Shown: positions 43,520-55,712 of the stretch, piece after piece | How positions within the stretch are numbered: the stretch's first letter is position 1 | Layout: every line of letters starts with the position of its first letter | NCBI RefSeq assembly: GCF_014649115.1 | Contig: NZ_BMSK01000020.1 | Location: forward strand, 1 to 64,000 | From: Streptomyces eurythermus | GTDB lineage: Bacteria; Actinomycetota; Actinomycetes; Streptomycetales; Streptomycetaceae | Reading direction: 5' to 3' | DNA length: 64,000 nucleotides | Translations under genes and position numbers: made by a program | The notes under the pieces: model-generated | What the model was told of the DNA's origin: nothing | Database searches by the model: none | Seen by the model: the letters and a program-made list of their open reading frames with translations, nothing else

Positions 43520-44757
43520 GCGCCCACCCTGGCGATCTCCTCCGCCACCTTCCGCACGGCGGCCCGCAGTTCGCGCTCCGGGTCCGCCCCGCCCTTGATG
43601 ATCCGGCTGAGGGCGTCCTGGTAGGCGGTCTGGCCGGCCGGGGTCCACAGCAGCGGCTGAGCGTATCCGTGGTCGGTGGTGAACCGTACGACGTCGGCGG
43701 CCGGGCCCTCGCGCAGCGCGGCGGCCTCGGTGGCGAGGGAGCGCCGGGCGGGGATGTGGAAGCCGTAGGAGAGCGCGAAGTCCTTCTGGTAGTCGGTGCG
43801 TTCGACCCACAGCCACTTCACGTACGCCTTGGCCAGATCCTTGTGCCGGCTGCGGGCGCTGACGGCGGCGCCGTAGGCCCCCACGGGTACGGCGGGCCGT
43901 CCCCGGTCACCGTCCGCCGGGAACGGCAGCACCCCGAAGTCGTCCCCGAGTTCGCGCTTGATCTGCGGCAGCGCCCACAGTCCGGACCACTGCATCGCGG
44001 TCAGCCCCTGGAGGAAGGCGGAGGGGTCGGACCAGTCGGCGGGCGCGCCGAGGAGCAGGGACTTGTCGGCGTACAGCCGGTGCAGTTTGCCGAGGGTGCG
44101 GGCGGCGGCGGGATCGTCGAAGCCGACCCGGCCGTCGTCGGTGACGAGGGGGAATCCGGCCGCGTACAGGGGAGTACCGCCCAGGACCCCGGCGCCTCCG
44201 TCGTTGCCGAGGAAGAGTCCCTTGGTCTTGCGGTCTGTGAGCGCGCGGGCGGCGTCGACCAGGGCGTCCAGGGTGGTGGGCGGCTCCACGCCGGCGTCGC
44301 GCAGCAGGCTCTTGCGGTAGTACAGCAGCTGGGTGTCGATGACCTGCGGAATCCCGTAGATCCGCCCCTCGTGGGTCTTCGGCGCGAGCACGGCCGGATT
44401 GAAGTCGTCCTTGACCCCTGCCAGCAGATCGGTGAGGTCGAGGACCTGGCCGCCCCGGATCTGGTCGAGGGTCGGCCCGTCGACCTCGAAGACGTCGGGC
44501 CCGGAGTCGGTGAGCAGGGCGGCGGCGGTCTGCTGGTCGTAGTTGCCCGGCCGCCACTGCACCGAGACGTCGGCCTTCCGGAAGGCGGCGGCGTACCGCT
44601 GGACGGCCCGTTCGGTGCCCGGCTCGCCGTACTGGTGGTACCACTGTGACAGCCGGGGCCCGGAACCGCCGCCCCCGCGCCCGGTGTTCGATCCGCACGC
44701 CGTGAGCAGTCCGGCGCCCGCGCCCGCGGCGAGCAGTGTCCTGCGGCTGATCGTCAT
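43516..44757 (-). CDS. Extracellular sugar-binding lipoprotein of the ABC importer
   Basis: 413 residues from the ATG at 44757, 7 bases after GGGGG; another ATG immediately upstream (44760) is too close to that site. The signal has a twin-Arg-like SRRTLL start and the lipobox LLTACGS with Cys21 for lipid attachment. The mature part is a type 1 solute-binding protein (LSQWYHQYGEPGTERAV, YGIPQVIDTQLLYYRKSLL, LQGLTAMQWSGLWALPQI). It captures a sugar outside the membrane for the two permeases encoded downstream. The sugar is not identifiable. First gene of the three-gene operon, with no regulator beside it. Confidence 0.92.
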   Translation of the reverse strand: MTISRRTLLAAGAGAGLLTACGSNTGRGGGGSGPRLSQWYHQYGEPGTERAVQRYAAAFRKADVSVQWRPGNYDQQTAAALLTDSGPDVFEVDGPTLDQIRGGQVLDLTDLLAGVKDDFNPAVLAPKTHEGRIYGIPQVIDTQLLYYRKSLLRDAGVEPPTTLDALVDAARALTDRKTKGLFLGNDGGAGVLGGTPLYAAGFPLVTDDGRVGFDDPAAARTLGKLHRLYADKSLLLGAPADWSDPSAFLQGLTAMQWSGLWALPQIKRELGDDFGVLPFPADGDRGRPAVPVGAYGAAVSARSRHKDLAKAYVKWLWVERTDYQKDFALSYGFHIPARRSLATEAAALREGPAADVVRFTTDHGYAQPLLWTPAGQTAYQDALSRIIKGGADPERELRAAVRKVAEEIARVGA

Positions 44758-44972
44758 CATGTGCCCCCTGACGTCCGTCGTCGATGTGCGGCCCAACGAT
44801 CAACCATGCGCGGCGATTACGAAAGACGCGTTGCGGCCGTGTGTCGGCGTTCGCCCCTGGGTGGGAACCCGGTTCCCGTGTCCCGGCACCGGTGCACAAC
44901 TTTTCCGCTCCGGGACGCATCCAACACAGCGACCCACATGCACCCTTCGACTGGAAGAAGGAGAATGTGACC

Positions 44973-45551
44973 ATGTTCCAGATGCCGAATCCGACGGCTC
45001 CGCCTCCCGGCCGGCGCCCCGCGGGACGCTCCCGGTTCCTGCGCGGACGCGGACCGGTGACCGCGCTCGCCGCCGCGCTGCTGGGCGTCACGGCCGCCGG
45101 GGCCGCCTGGAGCGCGACACCGGCGGCGGCCCGGACCACGACGGCCGTACGGACCTGCGCGGTGAGCGACCTGTATCTGTCCACGGGTGCCAAGGAGGGC
45201 GCGGCCGGATCCCTGTACTGGCCGGTCCGGTTCACCAACACCAGCACCGGCGAGTGCGCCCTGCGCGGCTACCCGGGCGTGAGCGTCCTGGACGGCGCCC
45301 ACCACCGCGTCGGCCCGGCGGCGAAGCACAGCGGCCGCGCCTACGGCACCGTCACCCTCTCCCCCGGCCACTCCGCCTCGGCGGTCCTGCGCACGACCAA
45401 CGGCCCGGTCGGCGGCCCCTGCGAACGCACCGGCACCTACCTCCGGGTCTACCCGCCGGCCTCCCGCACCGCGACCCTGATCCCGGCACCGTGGAAGACC
45501 TGCTCGGGGGTGTTCCAGACGGGGCCGGTGAACACGGACGGCGGGTTCTGA
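44973..45551 (+). CDS. Secreted DUF4232 protein
   Basis: 192 residues from the ATG at 44973, 9 bases after AAGGAG; a GTG at 44967 is an alternative. The signal region is preceded by a Pro/Arg-rich stretch (hydrophobic helix about 31-50, VTALAAALLGVTAAGAAW). The DUF4232 domain follows, with RTCAVSDLYLS, RFTNTSTGECALRGYPGVSVLD, GPCERTGTYLRVYPP and a final Cys, so two disulfides are likely. DUF4232 proteins are exported by many Streptomyces; their function is unknown. It converges on ppdK, with a shared strong terminator. Confidence 0.85.
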   Translation: MFQMPNPTAPPPGRRPAGRSRFLRGRGPVTALAAALLGVTAAGAAWSATPAAARTTTAVRTCAVSDLYLSTGAKEGAAGSLYWPVRFTNTSTGECALRGYPGVSVLDGAHHRVGPAAKHSGRAYGTVTLSPGHSASAVLRTTNGPVGGPCERTGTYLRVYPPASRTATLIPAPWKTCSGVFQTGPVNTDGGF

Positions 45552-45567
45552 GCGACCGGGACGCGCA

Positions 45568-45604
45568 AAGGGGCGGCACCCCCCGCACTGGGGTGCCGCC
45601 CCTT
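45568..45604. terminator. Bidirectional terminator between the DUF4232 gene and ppdK
   Basis: Perfect 15-bp inverted repeat AAGGGGCGGCACCCC / GGGGTGCCGCCCCTT with a 7-base loop, 16 bases past the DUF4232 stop and 71 bases past the ppdK stop on the other strand. Confidence 0.85.
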
Positions 45605-45675
45605 CTCTTTCGTGCGCCGGGGCCGTCGCCGATCGGTGAGGGTCGGGGACCGGCGACGGCTCCGGGGTCCGGGGG

Positions 45676-48396
<2,721 letters not shown>

Positions 48397-49172
48397 GGGT
48401 CTCGACTCCTTGAGGCCACGGTGGCTGCCCTGACGGCGAGGAACATACCCAGATCGAAGGTGGTTGGGTACGTCTACTTGCCCGTCATACGGCTGTAACC
48501 ACCCGTCCGCCAGCGGATCGAAAGTCAAAGCTTGGCAAGCCTGACGGAGATTATGTTTTCACTTCTTGAACGCAACGCCGCCCACAGGTGCGGATTTCCG
48601 CTCACATGAGCGCCCACCGACACGACTGATTTCGATCGCTGAACGATCAAGGGGTGGCACCCAGTGCCACCCCTTGGAGAAGTGCAGTCGCGCATGATCC
48701 GCTCATCTGAGCGCTACCCCTATCAAGGGTGGCGAGAATCACGCTGCCACAGGCCGCCGAATTCCACCATGCGGACGACGCCTCGGACACCAGTCGGAAG
48801 CGGAAACACCGCCGTCACACCCGCCCGGAACCGGAACCGTGCCGGCACCGACCGGGCGGGGACCCGCGCCGGCGGGTCCGGGTCCCGGGAGGACGTCGGG
48901 ATGGCGCCGGAGGGCGTCGGGATGGCGCCGGGGGCCTCGGGGTGGTGCCGGGGAGCGTCGGGGGCGGTGTGACCGGACGCGGCGGGGATGGCATGCCCCG
49001 GGGGGCGGGTTTTGGACCGGTCGTACCAGAGCGGGTGTCAGGCGGTGGGGACCGGAGCCGGTTCCGGGCCCCGACGCCGGCCACACCGCGCCCGGACTCC
49101 GCCGCCGGCCCTGCCCGCCGCTCCGTACGCCCCCGGCGCCGACCCCCTCACGCCGCCCCCGGAACCTCCCCC
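48397..49172. other. 776-base intergenic region upstream of ppdK; no gene seen
   Basis: The first 350 bases next to ppdK are distinctly less GC-rich than coding DNA and hold the ppdK promoter. At 48600-48734 there is a cluster of two short palindromes, a 13-bp perfect hairpin and a second hairpin (listed separately). From 48740 to 49170 the DNA is Gly/Arg/Pro-codon-like low complexity; frames there lack ribosome-binding sites and recognisable sequence, so I call no gene. It ends at the stop of the ROK gene. Confidence 0.6.
48600..48734. promoter_or_regulatory. Duplicated palindrome and hairpin cluster upstream of ppdK
   Basis: Two palindromes of the form GCTCA-n2-TGAGC lie at 48600-48611 and 48701-48712. 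Each is followed by the word ATCAAGGGGTGGC (48646-48658 and 48722-48734). The first word is part of a perfect 13-bp hairpin at 48648-48676 with triloop CCA. The second forms a 6-bp hairpin ACCCCT/AGGGGT at 48716-48731. The cluster is 204-340 bases upstream of the ppdK start. I do not know a regulator for these elements. Confidence 0.6.
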
Positions 49173-50402
49173 TCACATCCCCATCGCCGCGAGCCGCTCC
49201 TCCACCCGCTCCGGTGCGTAAAGGTGCTCCACCACCATCGCCCCGGCCCCGACCAGCCCGGCCCGGTCGCCGAGCCGGGAGGTGACCACGTCCAGGTGGG
49301 CCGTGGAGCGGGGCAGCGCCCGCTGGTAGAGCAGCTCGCGCACACCGGTCAGGAACGGCGTCCCGGCCAGGTCGCCCGCGATCATCAGCACGCCCGGGTT
49401 GAGCAGGGTCACCACCGTCGCCAGCACGTCCCCGACCCGGCGCCCGGCCTCCCGCGCCAGCGCGGCGGCCTCCGGGTGCCCGGCCGCCAGCAGGTCCCGC
49501 ACATCGGAGCCGGAGGTGGCCGGCACCCCGGACGCGGCCAGCCGCCGGGCCACCGCGCCACCGCTTGCGACCGCCGCCAGGCAGCCCTGCGAACCGCACC
49601 GGCACAGCGCGTCGGCGCCGACCCGGATGTGCCCGATGTCGCCGGCGCCGCCGTCCACGCCCCGGTAGACCGAGCCGTCCACGACCACCCCGGCGCCGAT
49701 ACCGGTGGACACCTTGACCAGCACGAAGGCCGTGCAGTCGGGATATCCGGTGCGCTGCTCGCCGTAGGCCATGAGGTTGGCGTCGTTGTCGACCAGCACG
49801 GGTATCGGGGGCGCCCCGGTGCGCTCGGTGAAGGCACGGGACATCCGGCCGCGGATGTCGTAGCCGTCCCAGCCCGGCATGATCGGCGGCTGCACCACCC
49901 GGCCGGTCTCGCTGTCCACCGGGCCCGGCACCGCGAGCCCGATCCCGCACACCTCCTCGGCCCGGTGCCCGGCCTTGGTCAGCAACTCCTCGAACCAGCC
50001 GCCCAGTTCGCCGAGGACCGCCTCCGGTCCCTCCTCCACCACCAGCGTGCCGGCCTGCTCGGCGAGGATCTCCCCGGTCAGCGAGAGCACGGCCGCGCGG
50101 GCGTGCCGGGTGTCCAGGTCGGCGGCGAGGACCACCGCGTGGGAGTCGTCGAACTCCAGCGTGATGGAAGGGCGTCCGCCGAGCGGCGAGTCGACCGGGC
50201 CGCCGGCGCCCTCGCGCAGCCAGCCCGCCCGGAACAGCCGGTCCAAGCGCTGGCCGACGGTGGCCCGGGACAGTCCGGTCGCCTGCTGGAGCGCCCCGCG
50301 CGTCACGGCCCGGCCGTTGCGCACGAGGGCGAGCAGATCCCCGGCTCCCGCCTGGCCTCCGCTCCTGCCGCTCCTGCCGGCCCTTCCCGGACGTCCGGTC
50401 AT
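49173..50402 (-). CDS. ROK-family transcriptional regulator
   Basis: 409 residues from the ATG at 50402 after AGGGGG. An N-terminal winged helix (LLALVRNGRAVTRGALQQATGLSRATVGQRL) is followed by a ROK sugar-kinase-like domain with GIGLAVPGPVD, the zinc-type cluster CRCGSQGCLAAVASG, and DNDANLMAYGE. ROK repressors bind sugars or sugar phosphates and control carbohydrate genes. In the zinc motif the residue usually Glu after GCL is Ala. It is divergent from the two glycosidase genes starting at 50525, so it probably controls them. Confidence 0.92.
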   Translation of the reverse strand: MTGRPGRAGRSGRSGGQAGAGDLLALVRNGRAVTRGALQQATGLSRATVGQRLDRLFRAGWLREGAGGPVDSPLGGRPSITLEFDDSHAVVLAADLDTRHARAAVLSLTGEILAEQAGTLVVEEGPEAVLGELGGWFEELLTKAGHRAEEVCGIGLAVPGPVDSETGRVVQPPIMPGWDGYDIRGRMSRAFTERTGAPPIPVLVDNDANLMAYGEQRTGYPDCTAFVLVKVSTGIGAGVVVDGSVYRGVDGGAGDIGHIRVGADALCRCGSQGCLAAVASGGAVARRLAASGVPATSGSDVRDLLAAGHPEAAALAREAGRRVGDVLATVVTLLNPGVLMIAGDLAGTPFLTGVRELLYQRALPRSTAHLDVVTSRLGDRAGLVGAGAMVVEHLYAPERVEERLAAMGM

Positions 50403-50524
50403 GCGCACCCCCTTGTGTTTCTCCAGCTTGCCTTACATATTGAGTTTTGCGTGTTAAATAGACGTAACCCTACGGTGGTCGCAGCCGAACCTCGCCGCGG
50501 CCGGACGTCTTCGGGGAGCCCCGA

Positions 50525-51991
50525 GTGGATCGCACCGCCCAGCTCAGTACCCGTTCCTTCCCGTACGAGATCGCATACGATCCACCGACCGCACCGCCGT
50601 CCCCGCACGTCAGGGCCGCCCGGGTGCTGGCGGCGAACTGGACCGGCGCCTCCACGGTCCCGTCCAGGAAGCTGTACCCGCACCAGTGGTCCTGGGACTC
50701 CGCGTTCATCGCGATCGGGCTGCGGCATGTCTCGCCGGCCCGGGCCCAGACGGAGCTGGAGACGCTGCTGGCCGCGCAGTGGGCCGACGGGCGCGTCCCG
50801 CACATCGTCTTCAACCCCTCCGTCCCGCTCGACGCGTACTTCCCGAGCCCCGACTTCTGGCGCTCCTCCACCGCCGGGCGCGCCGCGGGCGCCCCGCGCA
50901 CCGTACAGACCTCCGGCATCGTGCAGCCACCGGTGCACGCGCTGGCCGCCTGGCTGGTGCACCGCGCCGACCCCGCCCTGTCCCGCTCCCGCGGCTTCCT
51001 GGCCCGGGTCTACCCGAAGCTGGCCGCCTGGCACCGGTATCTGCTGCACCGGCGGGACCTCGGCGGCGCCGGGCTGGTGTCCGTGGTGCACCCGTGGGAG
51101 CAGGGTATGGACAACAGCCCCTGCTGGGACGCCCCGCTGGCCCGGATCACCCCGGCCCCGGCCCGCTCCTTCCGCCGTGCCGACCTCGATCACGGCGCGG
51201 CGGAGGACCGGCCGACCGATCTGGACTACGGCCGGTACGTGCGGCTGGCCGCCGACTACCGGGACCGTGAATACGCCGACGGGGAGGGGGAGTTCGCCGT
51301 GGAGGACCCGGCGTTCAACGCTCTGCTGATCGCCTCCGAGCACGCCCTCGCGCGGATCGCCGAGGAGCTGGGCGCCGCCGGTGCCGCCCGCCGGGAGCGC
51401 GCCGAGCGGCTGACGGCGGCAATGGTGGAGCGGCTGTGGGAGCCGGCCGCCGGGATGTTCCTGTGCCGTGACCTGCGCGGTGACGGTCCGAGGCCCGAGC
51501 GCTCGGTCTCCGGGCTGATCCCGCTGCTCCTGCCCGGTCTGCCCCGCGCCGTGGCCGCCGCGCTGGTGGACACCCTGCGCGGGCCGCACTTCTCGCTCGG
51601 CGGCCGCACCCGGCTGGTGCCGAGCTACGACCTGCTCGGGGAGGCGTTCGACCCGCACCGCTACTGGCGCGGCCCGGCCTGGTTCAACACCAACTGGCTG
51701 CTGGAGCGCGGGCTGCGGGCGCACGGCGAGACGGCCGCGGCCGACGCCCTGCGCACGGCGTTCCTGGAACTGGCCGACGCCACCGGCTTCGCCGAGTACG
51801 TCGACCCGTACACCGGCGAGCCCTGCGGGGCGACCGGCTTCAGCTGGACGGCGGCTCTGGCGCTGGACCTGTACCACCGCGAGCCCGCATCACATGGACG
51901 TCAAAGGCCGGACAAGAGCCCGTCAAGGGACGTGTCCGCGCCCGGCACCGGCACGTTCGACAGGAGTGACCAAGGAGGGGACCGGGGATGA
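50525..51991 (+). CDS. MGH1/GH63-like (alpha/alpha)6-barrel glycoside hydrolase
   Basis: 488 residues. The (alpha/alpha)6-barrel pattern is seen in YPHQWSWDSAFIAIGLRHV, VHPWEQGMDNSPCWD, and the late RYWRGPAWFNTNWLLERGLRAHGE and GFSWTAALALDLYH. This matches mannosylglycerate-hydrolase/GH63-like intracellular glycosidases. There is no signal peptide, so it acts in the cytoplasm. The GTG/ATG start region is 123 bases from the divergent ROK gene; the stop overlaps the next gene by ATGA. The pair probably degrades an alpha-linked oligosaccharide or compatible-solute glycoside; the substrate is inferred only as carbohydrate. Confidence 0.82.
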   Translation: MDRTAQLSTRSFPYEIAYDPPTAPPSPHVRAARVLAANWTGASTVPSRKLYPHQWSWDSAFIAIGLRHVSPARAQTELETLLAAQWADGRVPHIVFNPSVPLDAYFPSPDFWRSSTAGRAAGAPRTVQTSGIVQPPVHALAAWLVHRADPALSRSRGFLARVYPKLAAWHRYLLHRRDLGGAGLVSVVHPWEQGMDNSPCWDAPLARITPAPARSFRRADLDHGAAEDRPTDLDYGRYVRLAADYRDREYADGEGEFAVEDPAFNALLIASEHALARIAEELGAAGAARRERAERLTAAMVERLWEPAAGMFLCRDLRGDGPRPERSVSGLIPLLLPGLPRAVAAALVDTLRGPHFSLGGRTRLVPSYDLLGEAFDPHRYWRGPAWFNTNWLLERGLRAHGETAAADALRTAFLELADATGFAEYVDPYTGEPCGATGFSWTAALALDLYHREPASHGRQRPDKSPSRDVSAPGTGTFDRSDQGGDRG

Positions 51992-53925
51992 CGGACCGGC
52001 ATCATCTGCTCGTGCACGGCGCCACCTTCGCCGCCGTGGGCGACCGCGGCGACATCAGCGGGGTACGCGGCGGCGGCTTCCCGGACGGGTTGTTCGTCCG
52101 GGACGCCCGGCACCTCAGCCGCTGGCAGCTCACCCTCGACGGGGCGGTGCCCGAGGTGCTCAGCCCGGTGACGGACGGGGACGAGGCGCGCTGTGTGCTG
52201 GTCCCGCGCGGTGGCCGGCAGGAGCCGCCGGCCTGCACCGTCTTCCGTGAACAGGCCGTCGGGGACAGCTCGTTCGTGGATTCGCTGAAGGTCACCAGCA
52301 ACCGTCCGGTGCCCATCACCGTGCGGCTCGCGCTCACCGTCGACGCCGACTTCACCGACCAGTTCGAACTCCGCTCCGACCACCGCACCTACGTCAAGAC
52401 CGGCGTCGTACGCTCCCGCCACCTCCTCCCCGACGGCATCGAGTTCGCCTACCGCCGGGCCGACTGGCGGTCCCGCACGGCGATCACGGCCGAACCGGCC
52501 CCGGACGCCGTGGAGGAGACCGGCACCGGCGCCCGCCGCCTGGTGTGGTCCCTCGACGTCGCGCCGCACGGCACGACCGAGCTGCTGCTGCGGGTGATCG
52601 CCCGCCCGCACGGCGAGAAGCGCGCGCTGCGCGTGCCCCGCGACCCGGCCGCCGTGCACCGTCAATTACGCGCCCGTGAGGAGCAGTTCGCCGAGGGGGT
52701 GGCCTTTCCCACCGGCTGGCCGGAGCTGACCGCGGCCTGTGTCCGCGGCCTCGCCGACCTCGCCGCGCTCCAGGTGCCGGCCGGCGGACCGGACGGCGAG
52801 GACCTGCGCGTCCCGGCGGCCGGCGCGCCCTGGTTCCTCACCCTGCTGGGCCGCGACGCGCTGATCACCTCCCTGTTCGCCCTGCCCTACCGCCCCGGCC
52901 CGGCCGCCGCCACCCTGCTCGCCCTGGCCGCCACCCAGGCCACCGGCACCGGTGACGCCCCGGTCGCCCAGCCCGGCAAGATCGTGCACGAGGTGCGGCA
53001 CGGGGAGCTGGCCCACTTCGGGCAGGTGCCGTTCGGCCGCTACTACGGCTCGGTGGACGCCACCCCGCTGTTCCTGGTCCTGCTCGGCGCGTATGTCGAG
53101 CAGACCGGGGACACGGCCCTGGCCCGCCGGCTGGAGCCGCACGCCCGGGCCGCCGTCGGCTGGATGCTCGACCACGGCGGGCTGACCTCGCGCGGCTATC
53201 TCGTCTACCGCGCCGACGAGGGCGGCCTCGCCAACCAGAACTGGAAGGACTCCCCCGGCGCGATCTGCTGCGCCGACGGCACCCGGCCCACCGGCGCGGT
53301 GATGGCGGCGGGCGCGCAGGGCTACGCGTACGACGCGCTGCGCCGAACGGCGTCGGTGGCGCGCGGAGTGTGGGGCGACGAGACGTACGCGGCGCTGCTG
53401 GAGCAGGCGGCGGCCGATCTGCGGGACCGGTTCCAGCGGGACTTCTGGATGCGGGAGCGGTCGTTCCCGGCGCTGGCGCTGGACGGCCAGGGCCGCCAGA
53501 TAGACGCGCTGGCCTCCGACGCCGGGCATCTGCTGTGGTCGGGGCTGCTGGACAAGGAGTACGGCGAGGTGGTGGGCCGGCGGCTGCTGGAGCCGGACTT
53601 CTTCTCCGGCTGGGGCGTGCGCACGGTGGCCTCCGGGCAGCCGGCCTACCACCCGCTGTCCTACCACCGCGGCTCGGTCTGGCCGCACGACAACGCCCTG
53701 ATCACGCTGGGCCTGGCCCGCTACGGGCTGCACGACGAGGCCCGTACGGTGGCGCACGCGCTGCTCGACGCGGCGGCGGTGACCGGGTACCGGCTGCCGG
53801 AGGTGTGGGCCGGGTACGGGCGGGACACGCACGGTGAGCCGGTGCCGTACCCGCACGCGTGCGGCCTGGAGGCCCGGTCCGCGGCGGCGCCGCTGGCCTT
53901 GCTGACGGCGGTCGGGGGCGTCTGA
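51988..53925 (+). CDS. Glycogen-debranching-type amylo-alpha-1,6-glucosidase-like protein
   Basis: 645 residues, coupled to the upstream gene by ATGA overlap. The N-terminal GDE_N_bis domain starts LLVHGATFAAVGDRGDISG and DGLFVRDARHLSRWQL. The catalytic (alpha/alpha)6 domain follows, with PWFLTLLGRDALITSL, NQNWKDSPGAICCADG and YHRGSVWPHDNALI. No signal peptide. Members hydrolyse alpha-1,6 or related branch linkages of glycogen-like or sucrose-derived oligosaccharides. Together with the preceding hydrolase and the ROK regulator it forms a small sugar-responsive unit. Confidence 0.87.
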   Translation: MTDRHHLLVHGATFAAVGDRGDISGVRGGGFPDGLFVRDARHLSRWQLTLDGAVPEVLSPVTDGDEARCVLVPRGGRQEPPACTVFREQAVGDSSFVDSLKVTSNRPVPITVRLALTVDADFTDQFELRSDHRTYVKTGVVRSRHLLPDGIEFAYRRADWRSRTAITAEPAPDAVEETGTGARRLVWSLDVAPHGTTELLLRVIARPHGEKRALRVPRDPAAVHRQLRAREEQFAEGVAFPTGWPELTAACVRGLADLAALQVPAGGPDGEDLRVPAAGAPWFLTLLGRDALITSLFALPYRPGPAAATLLALAATQATGTGDAPVAQPGKIVHEVRHGELAHFGQVPFGRYYGSVDATPLFLVLLGAYVEQTGDTALARRLEPHARAAVGWMLDHGGLTSRGYLVYRADEGGLANQNWKDSPGAICCADGTRPTGAVMAAGAQGYAYDALRRTASVARGVWGDETYAALLEQAAADLRDRFQRDFWMRERSFPALALDGQGRQIDALASDAGHLLWSGLLDKEYGEVVGRRLLEPDFFSGWGVRTVASGQPAYHPLSYHRGSVWPHDNALITLGLARYGLHDEARTVAHALLDAAAVTGYRLPEVWAGYGRDTHGEPVPYPHACGLEARSAAAPLALLTAVGGV

Positions 53926-53985
53926 GCGCACGATGTCCCGCGCTCCCCGGTGAACGGCGGACCGCCGTGCGCCGTACCGAGGGGC

Positions 53986-55695
53986 ATGCGTCAGTCAGTC
54001 GTGGTGGTGGCCGGGGAGCGCGAGTCCGTCGTACGCGGGGTGGGGTGGCGGTGGCCGGGCAGGGCGCGGGCGCTGTCGGTCACCCTGACCGGGCTCGCCG
54101 CCCTCCTCGTGCTCGCGGCGCTCGTCATGCCGGACTCGGCGGACCGGCTCGGGCCGGCCGCCTTCGTGCGCGTACCGGCGGAGGCCGTCGTCGGGGCGGT
54201 GGTGCTGCCCGCGCTGCCGCGCCGACCCCGGGTGGCGGTGGCCGCGGGGTGCGGGGTGCTGCTCGCGGCGCTGACCGTGCTGAACGCGCTGGACATGGGC
54301 TTCCGGCAGTATCTGGGCCGGACGTTCGACGTGGTGCTGGACTGGAGCCTGCTCGGGGACGCGGAGTCGTATCTGGAGGACTCCCTCGGCTCCGGCACCG
54401 CCCTCGCCGCCGTGACCGGGGCCCTCGCCCTGGTCCTGCTGCTCTTCGTGCTGCTGGCGCTGTCCGTGGTGCGGCTGACCGAGCTGCTCGCCCGGCACCC
54501 CGGCACCGCCCGCCGCTCCACCCTGGTCGCCGCCGTCACGTGGGTCGTCTGTGCCTCGCTCGGCCTGGCGCCGGCGGCCGTGCCGCTCGCCTCCCACCGC
54601 GCCGTCACCGCGCTGCGCGGCCAGGTCCACCGGGTCTCGGACACGCTCCGGGACGAGGCGGAGTTCCGGGAGGTGGCCCGGGCCGACGCGTTCGGGAACA
54701 CCCCGGGCGACCGGCTCGTGCCGGACCTGCGCGGCAAGGACGTCATCTTCGCGTTCGTCGAGAGCTACGGCCGGAGCGCGATCGAGGACCCGGTCATGGC
54801 ACCCGGCGTGGACCGGATGCTCGACGCCCGCACCAAGGCCCTGGCCGAGGCCGGTTTCCACGCCCGGAGCGGCTGGCTGACCTCGGCGACGTACGGCGGC
54901 AGCAGCTGGCTGGGCCACTCCACCACCATGTCGGGGCTGTGGATCAGCAACCAGCAGCGCTACCGCACGGTCATGGCGAGCGACCGCCTCAGCCTGACGG
55001 GGGCGTTCCGGAAGACCGGCGCGTTCGAGACGGTCGGGGTGATGCCGGGCGTCCAGAAGGGCTGGCCGGAGCAGAAGTGGTACGGCCTGGACAAGGTCTA
55101 CGACGCCTTCCGCCTCGGCTACCGGGGTCCGAAGTTCAGCTGGTCGACCATGCCCGACCAGTACGCGCTCCAGCAGTACCAGGAGCGGGTGCACGGCAGG
55201 CGGCCTGCCGCGGGCAAGGGGCGGATGTCGCTGCTCATCCTGACCTCCAGCCACCAGCCCTGGGCGCCGGTCCCGAGCATGGTGGACTGGGACCGGCTCG
55301 GTGACGGCTCGGCCTTCGAGGCCATGGAGGCGGCGGGCGACAAGGCGGCGGACGTCATCGCCGACACCGCCAGGTCCCGCGCGGCGTACGGCAAGTCGGT
55401 CCAGTACTCGGTGACCGCGCTCACCGAGTGGCTCCAGCGGTACGGCACGAAGGACACCGTGCTGGTCTTCCTCGGCGACCACCAGCCCATCGCCCGGGTC
55501 AGCGGCACCCACGCGAGCCGGGACGTGCCGGTGTCGCTCGTCGCCAAGGACCCGAAGCTGCTGGACCGGATCGCCGACTGGCACTGGACCGACGGCCTGC
55601 GCCCCGCCCACGACGCCCCGGTCTGGAAGATGAGCGCCTTCCGCGACCGCTTCCTGACGGCGTACGGCTCGACACCGGGACCGAAGAGAAACTGA
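53986..55695 (+). CDS. Sulfatase-family membrane protein (LTA-synthase/phosphoglycerol-transferase-like)
   Basis: 569 residues from the ATG at 53986 after GAGGGG; a GTG at 53950 could add 12 residues. Four hydrophobic segments occupy about residues 30-195 (LTGLAALLVLAALV, and LALVLLLFVLLALSVV). An extracytoplasmic sulfatase fold follows: DVIFAFVESYGRSA with the metal-binding Glu, SWLTSATYGGSSWLGHST with the nucleophile Thr/Ser region, and LVFLGDHQPIARV with the conserved Asp-His. This is the layout of lipoteichoic-acid synthase-like phosphotransferases. The actual polymer or substrate in Streptomyces is not known. It stands alone after the debranching gene. Confidence 0.82.
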   Translation: MRQSVVVVAGERESVVRGVGWRWPGRARALSVTLTGLAALLVLAALVMPDSADRLGPAAFVRVPAEAVVGAVVLPALPRRPRVAVAAGCGVLLAALTVLNALDMGFRQYLGRTFDVVLDWSLLGDAESYLEDSLGSGTALAAVTGALALVLLLFVLLALSVVRLTELLARHPGTARRSTLVAAVTWVVCASLGLAPAAVPLASHRAVTALRGQVHRVSDTLRDEAEFREVARADAFGNTPGDRLVPDLRGKDVIFAFVESYGRSAIEDPVMAPGVDRMLDARTKALAEAGFHARSGWLTSATYGGSSWLGHSTTMSGLWISNQQRYRTVMASDRLSLTGAFRKTGAFETVGVMPGVQKGWPEQKWYGLDKVYDAFRLGYRGPKFSWSTMPDQYALQQYQERVHGRRPAAGKGRMSLLILTSSHQPWAPVPSMVDWDRLGDGSAFEAMEAAGDKAADVIADTARSRAAYGKSVQYSVTALTEWLQRYGTKDTVLVFLGDHQPIARVSGTHASRDVPVSLVAKDPKLLDRIADWHWTDGLRPAHDAPVWKMSAFRDRFLTAYGSTPGPKRN

Positions 55696-55712
55696 CGGAC
55701 CCTCTCGGCCGG

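Noticed and set aside
48664..48972. Small plus-strand frame starting in the palindrome cluster upstream of ppdK
   Set aside because: No ribosome-binding site, Gly/Ser/Arg-rich repeats, no relatives recognised; better explained as intergenic.
48729..51329. A long plus-strand open frame covering the ROK regulator and start of the glycosidase
   Set aside because: It is Pro/Arg/Ser-rich, overlaps two well-supported genes in other frames, and has no domain pattern.
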